Assembly: GCA_002394605.1 (NCBI GenBank)
Contig: DGUI01000045.1
Coordinates: forward strand, 1-37,301
Length of the DNA: 37,301 bases
Origin: Mageeibacillus sp. UBA4314
GTDB taxonomy: Bacteria > Bacillota > Clostridia > Saccharofermentanales > Saccharofermentanaceae
Direction: 5' to 3'
Shown here: positions 25,774 to 32,658 of the stretch, piece by piece
Position numbering within the stretch: the stretch's first letter is position 1
How the letters are laid out: every line of letters starts with the position of its first letter
Notes under the pieces: generated by a model
The model's input: the letters and a program-made list of their open reading frames with translations, nothing else
What the model was told of the DNA's origin: nothing
Databases searched by the model: none
Translations under genes and position numbers: made by a program

Positions 25774-26500
25774 AGATAAGTCCTCCTGTTCTTTCTGTTT
25801 CCTGTGCGGGGTGTAAGATCATATTCCTGTAGTACATCCCGTATTTGGAAAAAGATGATCTGTTTATATTGTTCTCTCTCAGGAACCTGATGATCCACAT
25901 CGGCATTGAAGCAGATACTTTGATCTCAAGTACTGAGAGATCCCTGTCTATGACGTTATTTCCGTAAACACCGCTCCGGAGTGACAGATCGTGATCCCTG
26001 GCGATGATATTCGAGTCAAGTGTGAGCCTGGTATCTGTTCCGTTCACCGGATAATAGGCTTCTCTCTCATATGACAGGAACACTTTGGGTGAGATCCCTT
26101 CATAGAATTCCGTAAAGTATCCGATCTCCTTTGCGATCTGTGAATCCACCGGTCTGTCTCCTCCTGCAGCGAGCCAGTCCATAGCCAGGTATTCCGGGAT
26201 GCGGATCCTTCTCTTGTAGACAACCGACTCGTATTTCTTCTTGAGTTCCACAAAGACGTCATCGTCATCTCGGATCCTCTGATAACTCCTGACTCTCAGC
26301 TTCTCCTTGTATGCCGGCTTATCAAGTGACGTCCTTATGATCCTGTGGTCATCCGTATCGAAATAGATATTCCTGATCGTAGTCTTGCCGTATCTGTCTA
26401 TCTCCATGATCCCGTCCATCGCATCCATGAGCTTTGATCTCTGAGCGGATGTAAGGATGTATTTGATCTCATATCTCTTAAAAACATTTATGTCCTGCAT
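25766..26500 (-). CDS. VTC-domain polyphosphate polymerase-like protein
   Basis: A 244-residue cytoplasmic protein with the VTC/CYTH tunnel fold. In yeast Vtc4 this domain makes polyphosphate from ATP. Basic strands lining the tunnel are visible: FKRYEIKYIL (7-16), TIRNIYFDTDD (about 41-51), YKEKLRVRSY, VFVELKKKY with VYKRRIRIP, LSYEREAYY, and VLEIKVSASMPMW near the C-terminus. SFSKYGMYYRN ends the fold. It is the first gene of the minus-strand operon, with AAAGGAG before its ATG. Bacterial members are mostly untested, so the reaction is inferred from the family. Confidence 0.88.
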   Translation of the reverse strand: MQDINVFKRYEIKYILTSAQRSKLMDAMDGIMEIDRYGKTTIRNIYFDTDDHRIIRTSLDKPAYKEKLRVRSYQRIRDDDDVFVELKKKYESVVYKRRIRIPEYLAMDWLAAGGDRPVDSQIAKEIGYFTEFYEGISPKVFLSYEREAYYPVNGTDTRLTLDSNIIARDHDLSLRSGVYGNNVIDRDLSVLEIKVSASMPMWIIRFLRENNINRSSFSKYGMYYRNMILHPAQETERTGGLIYA

Positions 26501-26541
26501 GATCGCATTCTCCTTTCATGACCATATCGTACAGGGCGTAG

Positions 26542-26574
26542 CTTAAATGAACCTTAAAGGTTCCGAAAAAGTTC
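26542..26574. promoter_or_regulatory. Three tandem 11-bp repeats, likely OmpR-type binding site
   Basis: Three contiguous 11-mers lie in the divergent gap: CTTAAATGAAC (26542-26552), CTTAAAGGTTC (26553-26563) and CGAAAAAGTTC (26564-26574). The shared pattern is C..AAA.G..C. Eleven-bp direct repeats are the usual binding geometry of OmpR/PhoB regulators. One such regulator is encoded 42 bases away. The second unit also forms the palindrome GAACCTTAAAGGTTC (26549-26563). The repeats occupy about the -35 position relative to a TACGAT-like -10 (26526-26531, minus strand) for the VTC operon. Confidence 0.6.
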
Positions 26575-26578
26575 GCAT

Positions 26579-26608
26579 TTGCAAAAATCAAAAGTGTCGT
26601 GAGATAAT
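26579..26608 (+). promoter_or_regulatory. Possible promoter of the two-component operon
   Basis: TTGCAA (26579-26584) and GATAAT (26603-26608) are spaced by 18 bp, just downstream of the 11-bp repeats. Transcription would start only about 0-2 bases before the ATG at 26616. That implies a leaderless message, or else this is not the true promoter. Confidence 0.35.
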
Positions 26609-26615
26609 AATATGC

Positions 26616-27290
26616 ATGAGAATACTGCTTGCAGAAGACGAATTATCAATGTCCAAAGCACTTGTTGCCATACTGACAAAGAACAACTATTCAGTTGATG
26701 CGGTGTACGATGGTGAGGAGGCTTTGAGCTACCTCATGACCGGGGATTACGATTGTGCAGTCCTTGATATCATGATGCCCAAGATGGATGGTCTTGAAGT
26801 CCTTCAGGAGATCAGGAAGAAGGGGATGACCATACCCGTGATGATGCTCACTGCAAAGTCACAGATAGATGATAAGGTGGAAGGCCTGGACCTGGGTGCA
26901 AACGATTATCTTACGAAGCCTTTTGAGAGCAGGGAGCTCCTTGCAAGGATAAGGGCGATCACGAGAACGATCACCCCGGTTGCTGACAATACCCTCAAAT
27001 ACGGGAACGTATCACTTAACAGAGCTAATTTCGAGATGTCCGCACCTGGCGGGAGCATCAGGCTTGCAGCAAAGGAATTCCAGATGATGGAATACCTTAT
27101 GTCCAATCCCGGCGTCCTTATCTCGACTGACCGGTTTATGGATAAGGTGTGGGGACTTGATTTTGAAGGCGATATAAGTGTCGTCTGGACTAATCTGTCT
27201 TATCTGAGACGCAAGCTTACCGGGATCGGTGCCAATGTCAAGATCAAGGCTACCCGCAATGCGGGATATTCACTGGAGATCGAAGAATGA
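26616..27290 (+). CDS. OmpR-family response regulator
   Basis: A 224-residue two-domain regulator. The receiver has the acidic pair E7/D8, phosphoacceptor D51 in AVLDIMMPKMDG, T79 and K101 (LTKPF). The winged-helix DNA-binding domain (about 125-224) includes LAAKEFQMMEYLMSNPG and VVWTNLSYLRRKL with RNAGYSLE. The start MRILLAEDE at 26616 begins the receiver fold directly; an in-frame ATG at 26547 would add residues encoded within the repeat region and is not favoured. No strong ribosome binding site precedes 26616. The stop overlaps the kinase gene by 4 bases. It diverges from the VTC operon and probably controls it. Confidence 0.93.
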   Translation: MRILLAEDELSMSKALVAILTKNNYSVDAVYDGEEALSYLMTGDYDCAVLDIMMPKMDGLEVLQEIRKKGMTIPVMMLTAKSQIDDKVEGLDLGANDYLTKPFESRELLARIRAITRTITPVADNTLKYGNVSLNRANFEMSAPGGSIRLAAKEFQMMEYLMSNPGVLISTDRFMDKVWGLDFEGDISVVWTNLSYLRRKLTGIGANVKIKATRNAGYSLEIEE

Positions 27291-28555
27291 TAGACAGACT
27301 GAGGATAAGATTCTTTGTAACTGCCATCCTTTCCGTGCTGGCCGTTCTTGCCGTGCTTATCGGCGGGATCAATATCTTCAATTACAGAAATGTTGTATCT
27401 GATGCGGATGAAGTGCTGCAGATCCTGACTGATAACGGGGGACATTTCCCTGAGTCCCAGGACAGGGACCATAACGGGATCCCGCCCTATGAACGCAGGA
27501 TGAGGAGGATCGATTCCCCGGAACTCGCTTTCGAATCGAGATATTTCAGCGTTATCACCGGTATCGACGGGTCTGCAGGGATCACCGATATGAGAAGGAT
27601 ATCGGCAGTATCCGAAGATGAAGCCAAAGAATATGCAGCCCGGGTGATGAGCGGCGGCAGGAACCATGGATTTATCGGTGAATACAGGTATGCAGTAAGG
27701 GGTATGGATGACGGCAGTACCCTTGTCGTCTTCCTGGACTGCGGACCGGGACTTATGAACTTCAGGAGCTTTCTCAAGATAAGCCTGATCATATCGATCA
27801 TTGGACTACTCCTCGTGGGCATGATCATATTCTTCATTTCCGGGAAAGTGATACGGCCCGTTGCCGAGAGCTATGAGAAGCAAAAGAGGTTTATAACTGA
27901 TGCGGGACATGAGATCAAGACCCCGCTTGCGATCATAAATGCAGATACGGACGTCCTGGAGATGGATATCGGTGAAGGCAATGAATGGATTGCCGATATC
28001 AAGAAGCAGACCAGACGGCTTACCGAGCTTACCAATGATCTGATATACCTGTCCAAGATGGAAGAGGGAAGCTTCGCGCTCAACATGGAGGACATCGATC
28101 TGTCTGATGTCGTGGAGAATCAGGCGGGATCTTTTAAGGCAAGAGCTGCAACGGGAGAGATAGGCTTCGGGACTGATATCAGGAGTGATGTTCACATCAG
28201 GGCTGATAAGAAGTCGGTGGAAGGCCTCATCAGCATACTGCTCGACAATGCCGTGAAATACTGTCCCGCGGGCGGAAATATCGATCTTAAGCTGTCTTCA
28301 GGACCTAAATATGCCAGGATCGACATTACAAATGACACGGAAGAAGACATACCGGTGGATGATCTTAAACATCTCGGAGAGAGATTCTACAGAACGGATA
28401 AATCCAGGAATTCCAAGACAGGAGGCCACGGGATCGGACTGTCGATGGCAACTGCGATCGCGCATGCCAACGGAGGCAGGATCTCTTATGGCAAGCGAAA
28501 GCAAAGATCCCTGTCGGTAACGGTATCACTGCCCGTTAATACGAAGGGTAACTGA
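27287..28555 (+). CDS. Sensor histidine kinase
   Basis: A 422-residue membrane kinase. Transmembrane helices are at about 9-30 and 164-186, enclosing an extracellular sensor of ~130 residues. The H-box is DAGHEIKTPLAII with phosphoacceptor H208. The N-box is LLDNAVKYC (N321). The ATP lid has GGHGIGLSMATAI (379-391). The extracellular part contains QDRDHNG (58-64), an EF-hand-like acidic run that might bind a cation. It is translationally coupled to the response regulator (ATGA). The signal is unknown; cell-surface or phosphate stress is a guess from the divergent operon. Confidence 0.94.
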   Translation: MIDRLRIRFFVTAILSVLAVLAVLIGGINIFNYRNVVSDADEVLQILTDNGGHFPESQDRDHNGIPPYERRMRRIDSPELAFESRYFSVITGIDGSAGITDMRRISAVSEDEAKEYAARVMSGGRNHGFIGEYRYAVRGMDDGSTLVVFLDCGPGLMNFRSFLKISLIISIIGLLLVGMIIFFISGKVIRPVAESYEKQKRFITDAGHEIKTPLAIINADTDVLEMDIGEGNEWIADIKKQTRRLTELTNDLIYLSKMEEGSFALNMEDIDLSDVVENQAGSFKARAATGEIGFGTDIRSDVHIRADKKSVEGLISILLDNAVKYCPAGGNIDLKLSSGPKYARIDITNDTEEDIPVDDLKHLGERFYRTDKSRNSKTGGHGIGLSMATAIAHANGGRISYGKRKQRSLSVTVSLPVNTKGN

Positions 28556-28575
28556 AGGGATCAAACACAAAACTA

Positions 28576-28604
28576 TTGACACTTTGCATCTGAGAGGATA
28601 TAAT
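28576..28604 (+). promoter_or_regulatory. Consensus sigma-A promoter of the rpmH operon
   Basis: TTGACA (28576-28581), 17 bp, TATAAT (28599-28604): a perfect match in both hexamers and spacing. The leader to rpmH is about 75 nt and contains the short inverted repeat TGCGGGGCCGCA (28639-28650). Confidence 0.93.
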
Positions 28605-28689
28605 CTCAAGGCTAATTATGTTTATAACTATGCCCTTTTGCGGGGCCGCAGTATGAATAAGACAATAAAGTGAATGGAGGATAAAGGCT

Positions 28690-28824
28690 ATGAAGATGAC
28701 ATTTCAGCCTAAGAAGAGACAGAGATCAAAGGTTCACGGTTTCCGTGCAAGAATGAGAACTGCTAACGGCAGGAAGGTTCTTGCAAGGAGAAGACTCAAG
28801 GGCAGAAAGCAGCTCGCTGCATAA
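28690..28824 (+). CDS. rpmH: Ribosomal protein bL34
   Basis: A 44-residue, very basic ribosomal protein of the large subunit. It begins MKMTFQPKKRQRSKVHGF and has RMRTANGRKVLARRR, both diagnostic of bL34, and ends GRKQLAA. GGAGG (28676-28680) is 9 bases before the ATG. It is followed after 11 bases by rnpA, the standard bacterial arrangement. Confidence 0.97.
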   Translation: MKMTFQPKKRQRSKVHGFRARMRTANGRKVLARRRLKGRKQLAA

Positions 28825-28835
28825 GGGTTTGTCCC

Positions 28836-29210
28836 TTGAGGTCTGTTCCGCTCAAATACAATTACGAATTCTCCAGGGTATACAAACGGGGGAGTTTCTG
28901 TATCGGACGATACCTTACAGTTCATTGTTTCAATCGTCCGGCGGGACTTCGGCACAATCTTACTCCTGTTCCGCATGACCTGGTCAGGGTAGGATTCTGT
29001 GCTAACAAAAAACAGCTCGGCGCCGTAGGGCGCAACAGAGCCAGAAGACTCATGAGGGAGTCGTACCGTTTGATTGAAGACGGTATTCCTGTAGGTAATG
29101 ATCTTATTTTCACGTTAAGGAACACAGACAAGGTTCCGACTTTCGACGAGATCTCCAAGGATATGATATCTGATCTGATACGACTCGGATTGCTTGCAGA
29201 AGAGGTCTGA
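28836..29210 (+). CDS. rnpA: Ribonuclease P protein component
   Basis: A 124-residue protein that assists the RNase P RNA in 5' tRNA maturation. The signature AVGRNRARRLMRESYR (about 63-78) is the RNR motif. LKYNYEFSRVYKRG at the N-terminus is also typical. Translation appears to start at TTG 28836, preceded by AAGGG at 28823-28827 overlapping the rpmH stop. No ATG lies nearby in frame. Weak TTG initiation fits the low need for RnpA compared with L34. Confidence 0.95.
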   Translation: MRSVPLKYNYEFSRVYKRGSFCIGRYLTVHCFNRPAGLRHNLTPVPHDLVRVGFCANKKQLGAVGRNRARRLMRESYRLIEDGIPVGNDLIFTLRNTDKVPTFDEISKDMISDLIRLGLLAEEV

Positions 29211-29213
29211 TGA

Positions 29214-29426
29214 ATGGTAAAGAGGTTTCTGATTAGATTGATCAGAGGATACCAGAAGCACATATCTCCGGGTTTGGGGCATCATTGTAAGTATCTGCCG
29301 ACCTGTTCGCAATACACTATCGATGCTCTGGAGAAGTATGGCGTGTTCAGAGGGCTGCTGATGGGTTTTTGGCGGATACTCCGTTGTAATCCGTTCTCAA
29401 AAGGCGGATATGACCCTGTCAAATAA
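29214..29426 (+). CDS. yidD: Membrane protein insertion efficiency factor YidD
   Basis: A 70-residue protein that aids YidC-dependent insertion. It carries RGYQKHISPGLG (about 11-22), CKYLPTCSQYTIDALEKYG and RILRCNPFSKGGYDPV, the full YidD pattern with three cysteines. An N-terminal amphipathic helix is likely to attach it to the membrane. It starts three bases after the rnpA stop. Confidence 0.97.
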   Translation: MVKRFLIRLIRGYQKHISPGLGHHCKYLPTCSQYTIDALEKYGVFRGLLMGFWRILRCNPFSKGGYDPVK

Positions 29427-29447
29427 CATTAAGGGATTTGGACAATT

Positions 29448-30491
29448 ATGGATTTTATTTTAGGACCACTTTATAACCTTTTTGGATGGCTGACCCGCAT
29501 GTTCTATGGTTTCTTCGGGAACTATGGCGTTGCGATCATTGCACTTACCATCCTTATCAGGGGATTATTGATCCCTCTCAACATCAAGTCTCAGAAGGCA
29601 TCGATCAAGATGCAGGCGCTGTCCAGCAAGCAGGCTGAACTCCAGCGCAAATACGGAGACGACAAGCAGAAATACCAGGAAGAACTCGTGAAGCTTCAGC
29701 AGGAGAACGGTGCCATGGGCTTGTCGGGATGTCTCCTTCCGATCCTCCAGTTGTTCTTCATCTGGCCTATCTTCAGGATCGTAAGCGGACCGCTCGTCTA
29801 TCTCTCACAGGTCACAAAGGAGAATGTCGAAGCAATGATCACATTGGGCCAGAACCTCGGTGTTCTCGGAGGCAACGTGGTCGTCAGCAACCACATCGGC
29901 CTTATCAGTGCGCTCAGCAGCAACGGCGGTTTCCTGAATGAATGTATCTCCAAGGGTTACATGGCTTTCGACCAGATGCTCGATCTCCATTTCCTCGGGA
30001 TCGACCTCACGATGACACCTTCCATCAACCCCGTAACCATATTTAAGGAACCCGGCACATACCTGCCGCTCCTGATATTCCCCATCCTTGTCGTTCTTAC
30101 GCAGGTATTCTCAATGCAGTTTGCAAAGCACCTCAAGCCCGGCTACAAGCAGGAGCAGGAAGCTAAGAAGAGAGCAAAGAACAATCCTGCAAGAGAGGGC
30201 CAGGTCCAGGAGAATACACAGGCTGAGACCACGATGAAGATCATGAACTGGACAATGCCCCTGATCATGCTCTACACGACATTCATCATGCCTGCAGCAA
30301 TGGGTCTGTACTGGATCGTCGGCGGCATCATGGGTATCATCACACAGGTCATCGTATACTACATGTTCACAAAGCCTTACGAGCTTAAGAAGGCTGAGAT
30401 CGAGGCGAAGAAGGAAGCCATCTTCAAGAAGAAAGCTCAGACAGATGCATCTGGAGACAAAAAAGGCAAGAAGAACAGCAAGAAGAAATAA
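29448..30491 (+). CDS. yidC: Membrane protein insertase YidC
   Basis: A 347-residue insertase of the Oxa1/YidC family. Conserved R38 in TILIRGLLIPL lies in the first core helix, followed by a cytoplasmic coiled region (KQAELQRKYGDDKQKYQEEL, residues ~60-79). Further helices are at about 92-112, 205-228, 268-290 and 295-316. Between the second and third core helices is an extracytoplasmic insert of roughly 80 residues, making it longer than B. subtilis SpoIIIJ (~260). The C-terminal tail is Lys-rich (about 325-347), suited to ribosome contact. No lipobox is seen at the N-terminus. Confidence 0.96.
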   Translation: MDFILGPLYNLFGWLTRMFYGFFGNYGVAIIALTILIRGLLIPLNIKSQKASIKMQALSSKQAELQRKYGDDKQKYQEELVKLQQENGAMGLSGCLLPILQLFFIWPIFRIVSGPLVYLSQVTKENVEAMITLGQNLGVLGGNVVVSNHIGLISALSSNGGFLNECISKGYMAFDQMLDLHFLGIDLTMTPSINPVTIFKEPGTYLPLLIFPILVVLTQVFSMQFAKHLKPGYKQEQEAKKRAKNNPAREGQVQENTQAETTMKIMNWTMPLIMLYTTFIMPAAMGLYWIVGGIMGIITQVIVYYMFTKPYELKKAEIEAKKEAIFKKKAQTDASGDKKGKKNSKKK

Positions 30492-30520
30492 GACTTTAAA
30501 AGCACGGAGGCTTACATCAT

Positions 30521-31237
30521 ATGACTACAGTAACGAAGACGGCAGCAAGCGTTGAAGAAGCCGTAAAGGCAGCATTAGAGGAACTTGGAGCTACAGAGAA
30601 CCAGGTTGATATCGAGGTTATCAGGGAGGAGTCAGCAGGATTCCTCGGCGTTGGTAAGAAGGAAGCTGAAGTAAAGGTCACATTGAAGGAGGAGAGCGTT
30701 GCTGACGATGCACCCATCGCAAGCAATGATGAGCCCGAGGATGATACTTACTACGGCGACGATGAGAATTTTGAGGGTGACACTGCAACCGAGGCAGAGG
30801 ATGTTGCAGTAAACTTTGTTGCTGAAGTCCTGTCAAGGATCGGCATCCACGGCAACATGGATTCATACAGGGAAGACGATACGATCTATATCTCTGTCAC
30901 CGGTTCTGACTGCGCATCAGCTATCGGCCGTCACGGCGAGACACTTGATGCGATCTCATACATGACAAACCTCATTGCCAACAAGCACAGCGAGGAGCGT
31001 GTCCACGTTCATCTTGATGTTGGCGGATATAAGAAGCACAGAGAACAGGTATTGAGGAACCTCGCAGGCAAGGCTGCAAGCAGAGCGCTTCGTACAGGCC
31101 GCAAGGTCGATATGGAACCCATGAATCCCGCACAGAGAAGGCTTATCCATTCTTATCTGCAGGATTTCGAGGGCGTTACGACCCACAGCGAGGGTACCGA
31201 GCCCAACAGACACGTTGTCGTAACTCCTGAGGGATGA
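30521..31237 (+). CDS. jag: Jag/KhpB RNA-binding protein
   Basis: A 238-residue protein with the Jag N-terminal domain (1-58, containing GFLGVGKKEA), an acidic linker (about 60-92), a KH domain with GxxG loop IGRHG (135-139), and a C-terminal R3H domain with R206-xxx-H210. KhpB partners KhpA in Gram-positives to bind RNA and affect cell elongation. It sits in its usual place after yidC and overlaps mnmE by four bases (ATGA). Confidence 0.96.
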   Translation: MTTVTKTAASVEEAVKAALEELGATENQVDIEVIREESAGFLGVGKKEAEVKVTLKEESVADDAPIASNDEPEDDTYYGDDENFEGDTATEAEDVAVNFVAEVLSRIGIHGNMDSYREDDTIYISVTGSDCASAIGRHGETLDAISYMTNLIANKHSEERVHVHLDVGGYKKHREQVLRNLAGKAASRALRTGRKVDMEPMNPAQRRLIHSYLQDFEGVTTHSEGTEPNRHVVVTPEG

Positions 31238-32658
31238 TCGGTAATACGGACGGGATCTTCTGTGCCGTCTCAACACCGGCCGGCACTTCCGGAATAGCTG
31301 TGATCCGTATATCAGGCCACGGTTCGTCCGGGATAGTCGATAAAGCAATAAAGATAATCCGAAGCAGCGGTAGTTTTGGCAAGGTATCAGACCTTCCGGG
31401 ATATACCTGCTGCTTCGCTGAATTTAGGGATCCTGACACCGGTGAGCTGATCGACAAGGTGGTGATCACGCGTTTTGAGGAACCTTATTCCTATACCGGA
31501 GACGAGATGGTCGAGATTTCCTGTCACGGTTCGATGGAAGTCCGCAAGGAGATAATGGATGTCCTGCTCCGCCTCGGCATAAGATCTGCAGGTCCGGGCG
31601 AGTTCACGAAGACCGCCTTCATGAACGGCAAGATGAGCCTCAGCTCAGCAGAAGCCGTAATGGACATAATCAATTCAGATTCTTCCGAAGGACTGAGGGC
31701 AGCCAATATCATTGCATCTGACGGGCTTGCAAAAAGACTCGACAGTGTGGAGACATCACTCTACGACATGATGGCAGCGATAGAGATGGCCGTAGACTTC
31801 GATGACGATGACTCTGATACGGAAGGTACAAATGATAAGGTCAGGGCTGTTCTCACGGATGCTGTCAGAGATCTGACCTCCCTTACCGATACCTACCGCA
31901 AAGGAAGGATACTGTCGGATAAGATGAGAGTTGCCTTCACCGGAATACCGAACAGCGGCAAGAGTTCTCTCCTCAACAGGATCGCAGGATATGAGAGGTC
32001 CATCGTGACCGACATATCAGGGACTACGACCGATACCATAGAGGTCGTAACGGAGATCTCAGGTATACCTGTGATACTGACTGACACTGCAGGAATACGC
32101 AAGACAAATGACAGGATCGAATCCATGGGCGTTGAGCGCGCGAGGAAGGAATACTCCAGGTCAGACGTCATATTCTATCTGGTTTCCCCTGATACGACAG
32201 TTGAAGAGGCAAAGCAGCAGATCCACGACATCAGGTCGATGGCACCGTCCGGATCAGAACTTATAGTCCTGTTTAATAAATCTGACCTGGGTGTCAATAT
32301 CCACGAGGGAGATATCAGAGATGCTGCTTCATGCTACGGGGTTTCCAAATTCTTCCGCATCTCTGCCTCAACGGGTGAGAACACTGATGAAGTCAGGAAA
32401 GCGATCAAGGCTCATTATGATGATTACGGATGTGGCAAGGACGGGCTGATAATAACGGGAAGACGTCATTTCGAAGTCTTGACTGAGGCATGCGGCAAGC
32501 TCGGTGAGGCATTGAAGGCACTTGAAGACATGGCAGGTCTTGATGTCGTATCTTCCGTAACAAGAGCTGCCCTCGATCTCATCGGAGAGATAACCGGCAA
32601 GACTGTGTCAGCAGATCTTGCAAAGACTATTTTTGAAAAATTCTGTATAGGCAAATAA
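31234..32658 (+). CDS. mnmE: tRNA modification GTPase MnmE
   Basis: A 474-residue GTPase acting with MnmG to modify U34 of certain tRNAs. The N-terminal folate domain begins DGIFCAVSTPAGTSGIAVIR. The G domain has G1 GIPNSGKSS (237-245), DTAG (284-287) and NKSD (348-351). The C-terminal CIGK with Cys471 is the conserved catalytic tail. The length is normal. The stop is immediately followed by the mnmG ATG. Confidence 0.97.
   Translation: MIGNTDGIFCAVSTPAGTSGIAVIRISGHGSSGIVDKAIKIIRSSGSFGKVSDLPGYTCCFAEFRDPDTGELIDKVVITRFEEPYSYTGDEMVEISCHGSMEVRKEIMDVLLRLGIRSAGPGEFTKTAFMNGKMSLSSAEAVMDIINSDSSEGLRAANIIASDGLAKRLDSVETSLYDMMAAIEMAVDFDDDDSDTEGTNDKVRAVLTDAVRDLTSLTDTYRKGRILSDKMRVAFTGIPNSGKSSLLNRIAGYERSIVTDISGTTTDTIEVVTEISGIPVILTDTAGIRKTNDRIESMGVERARKEYSRSDVIFYLVSPDTTVEEAKQQIHDIRSMAPSGSELIVLFNKSDLGVNIHEGDIRDAASCYGVSKFFRISASTGENTDEVRKAIKAHYDDYGCGKDGLIITGRRHFEVLTEACGKLGEALKALEDMAGLDVVSSVTRAALDLIGEITGKTVSADLAKTIFEKFCIGK

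Noticed and set aside
28605..28690. Origin of replication near rpmH
   Set aside because: No cluster of DnaA boxes and no dnaA gene were seen. The operon content alone is not enough.
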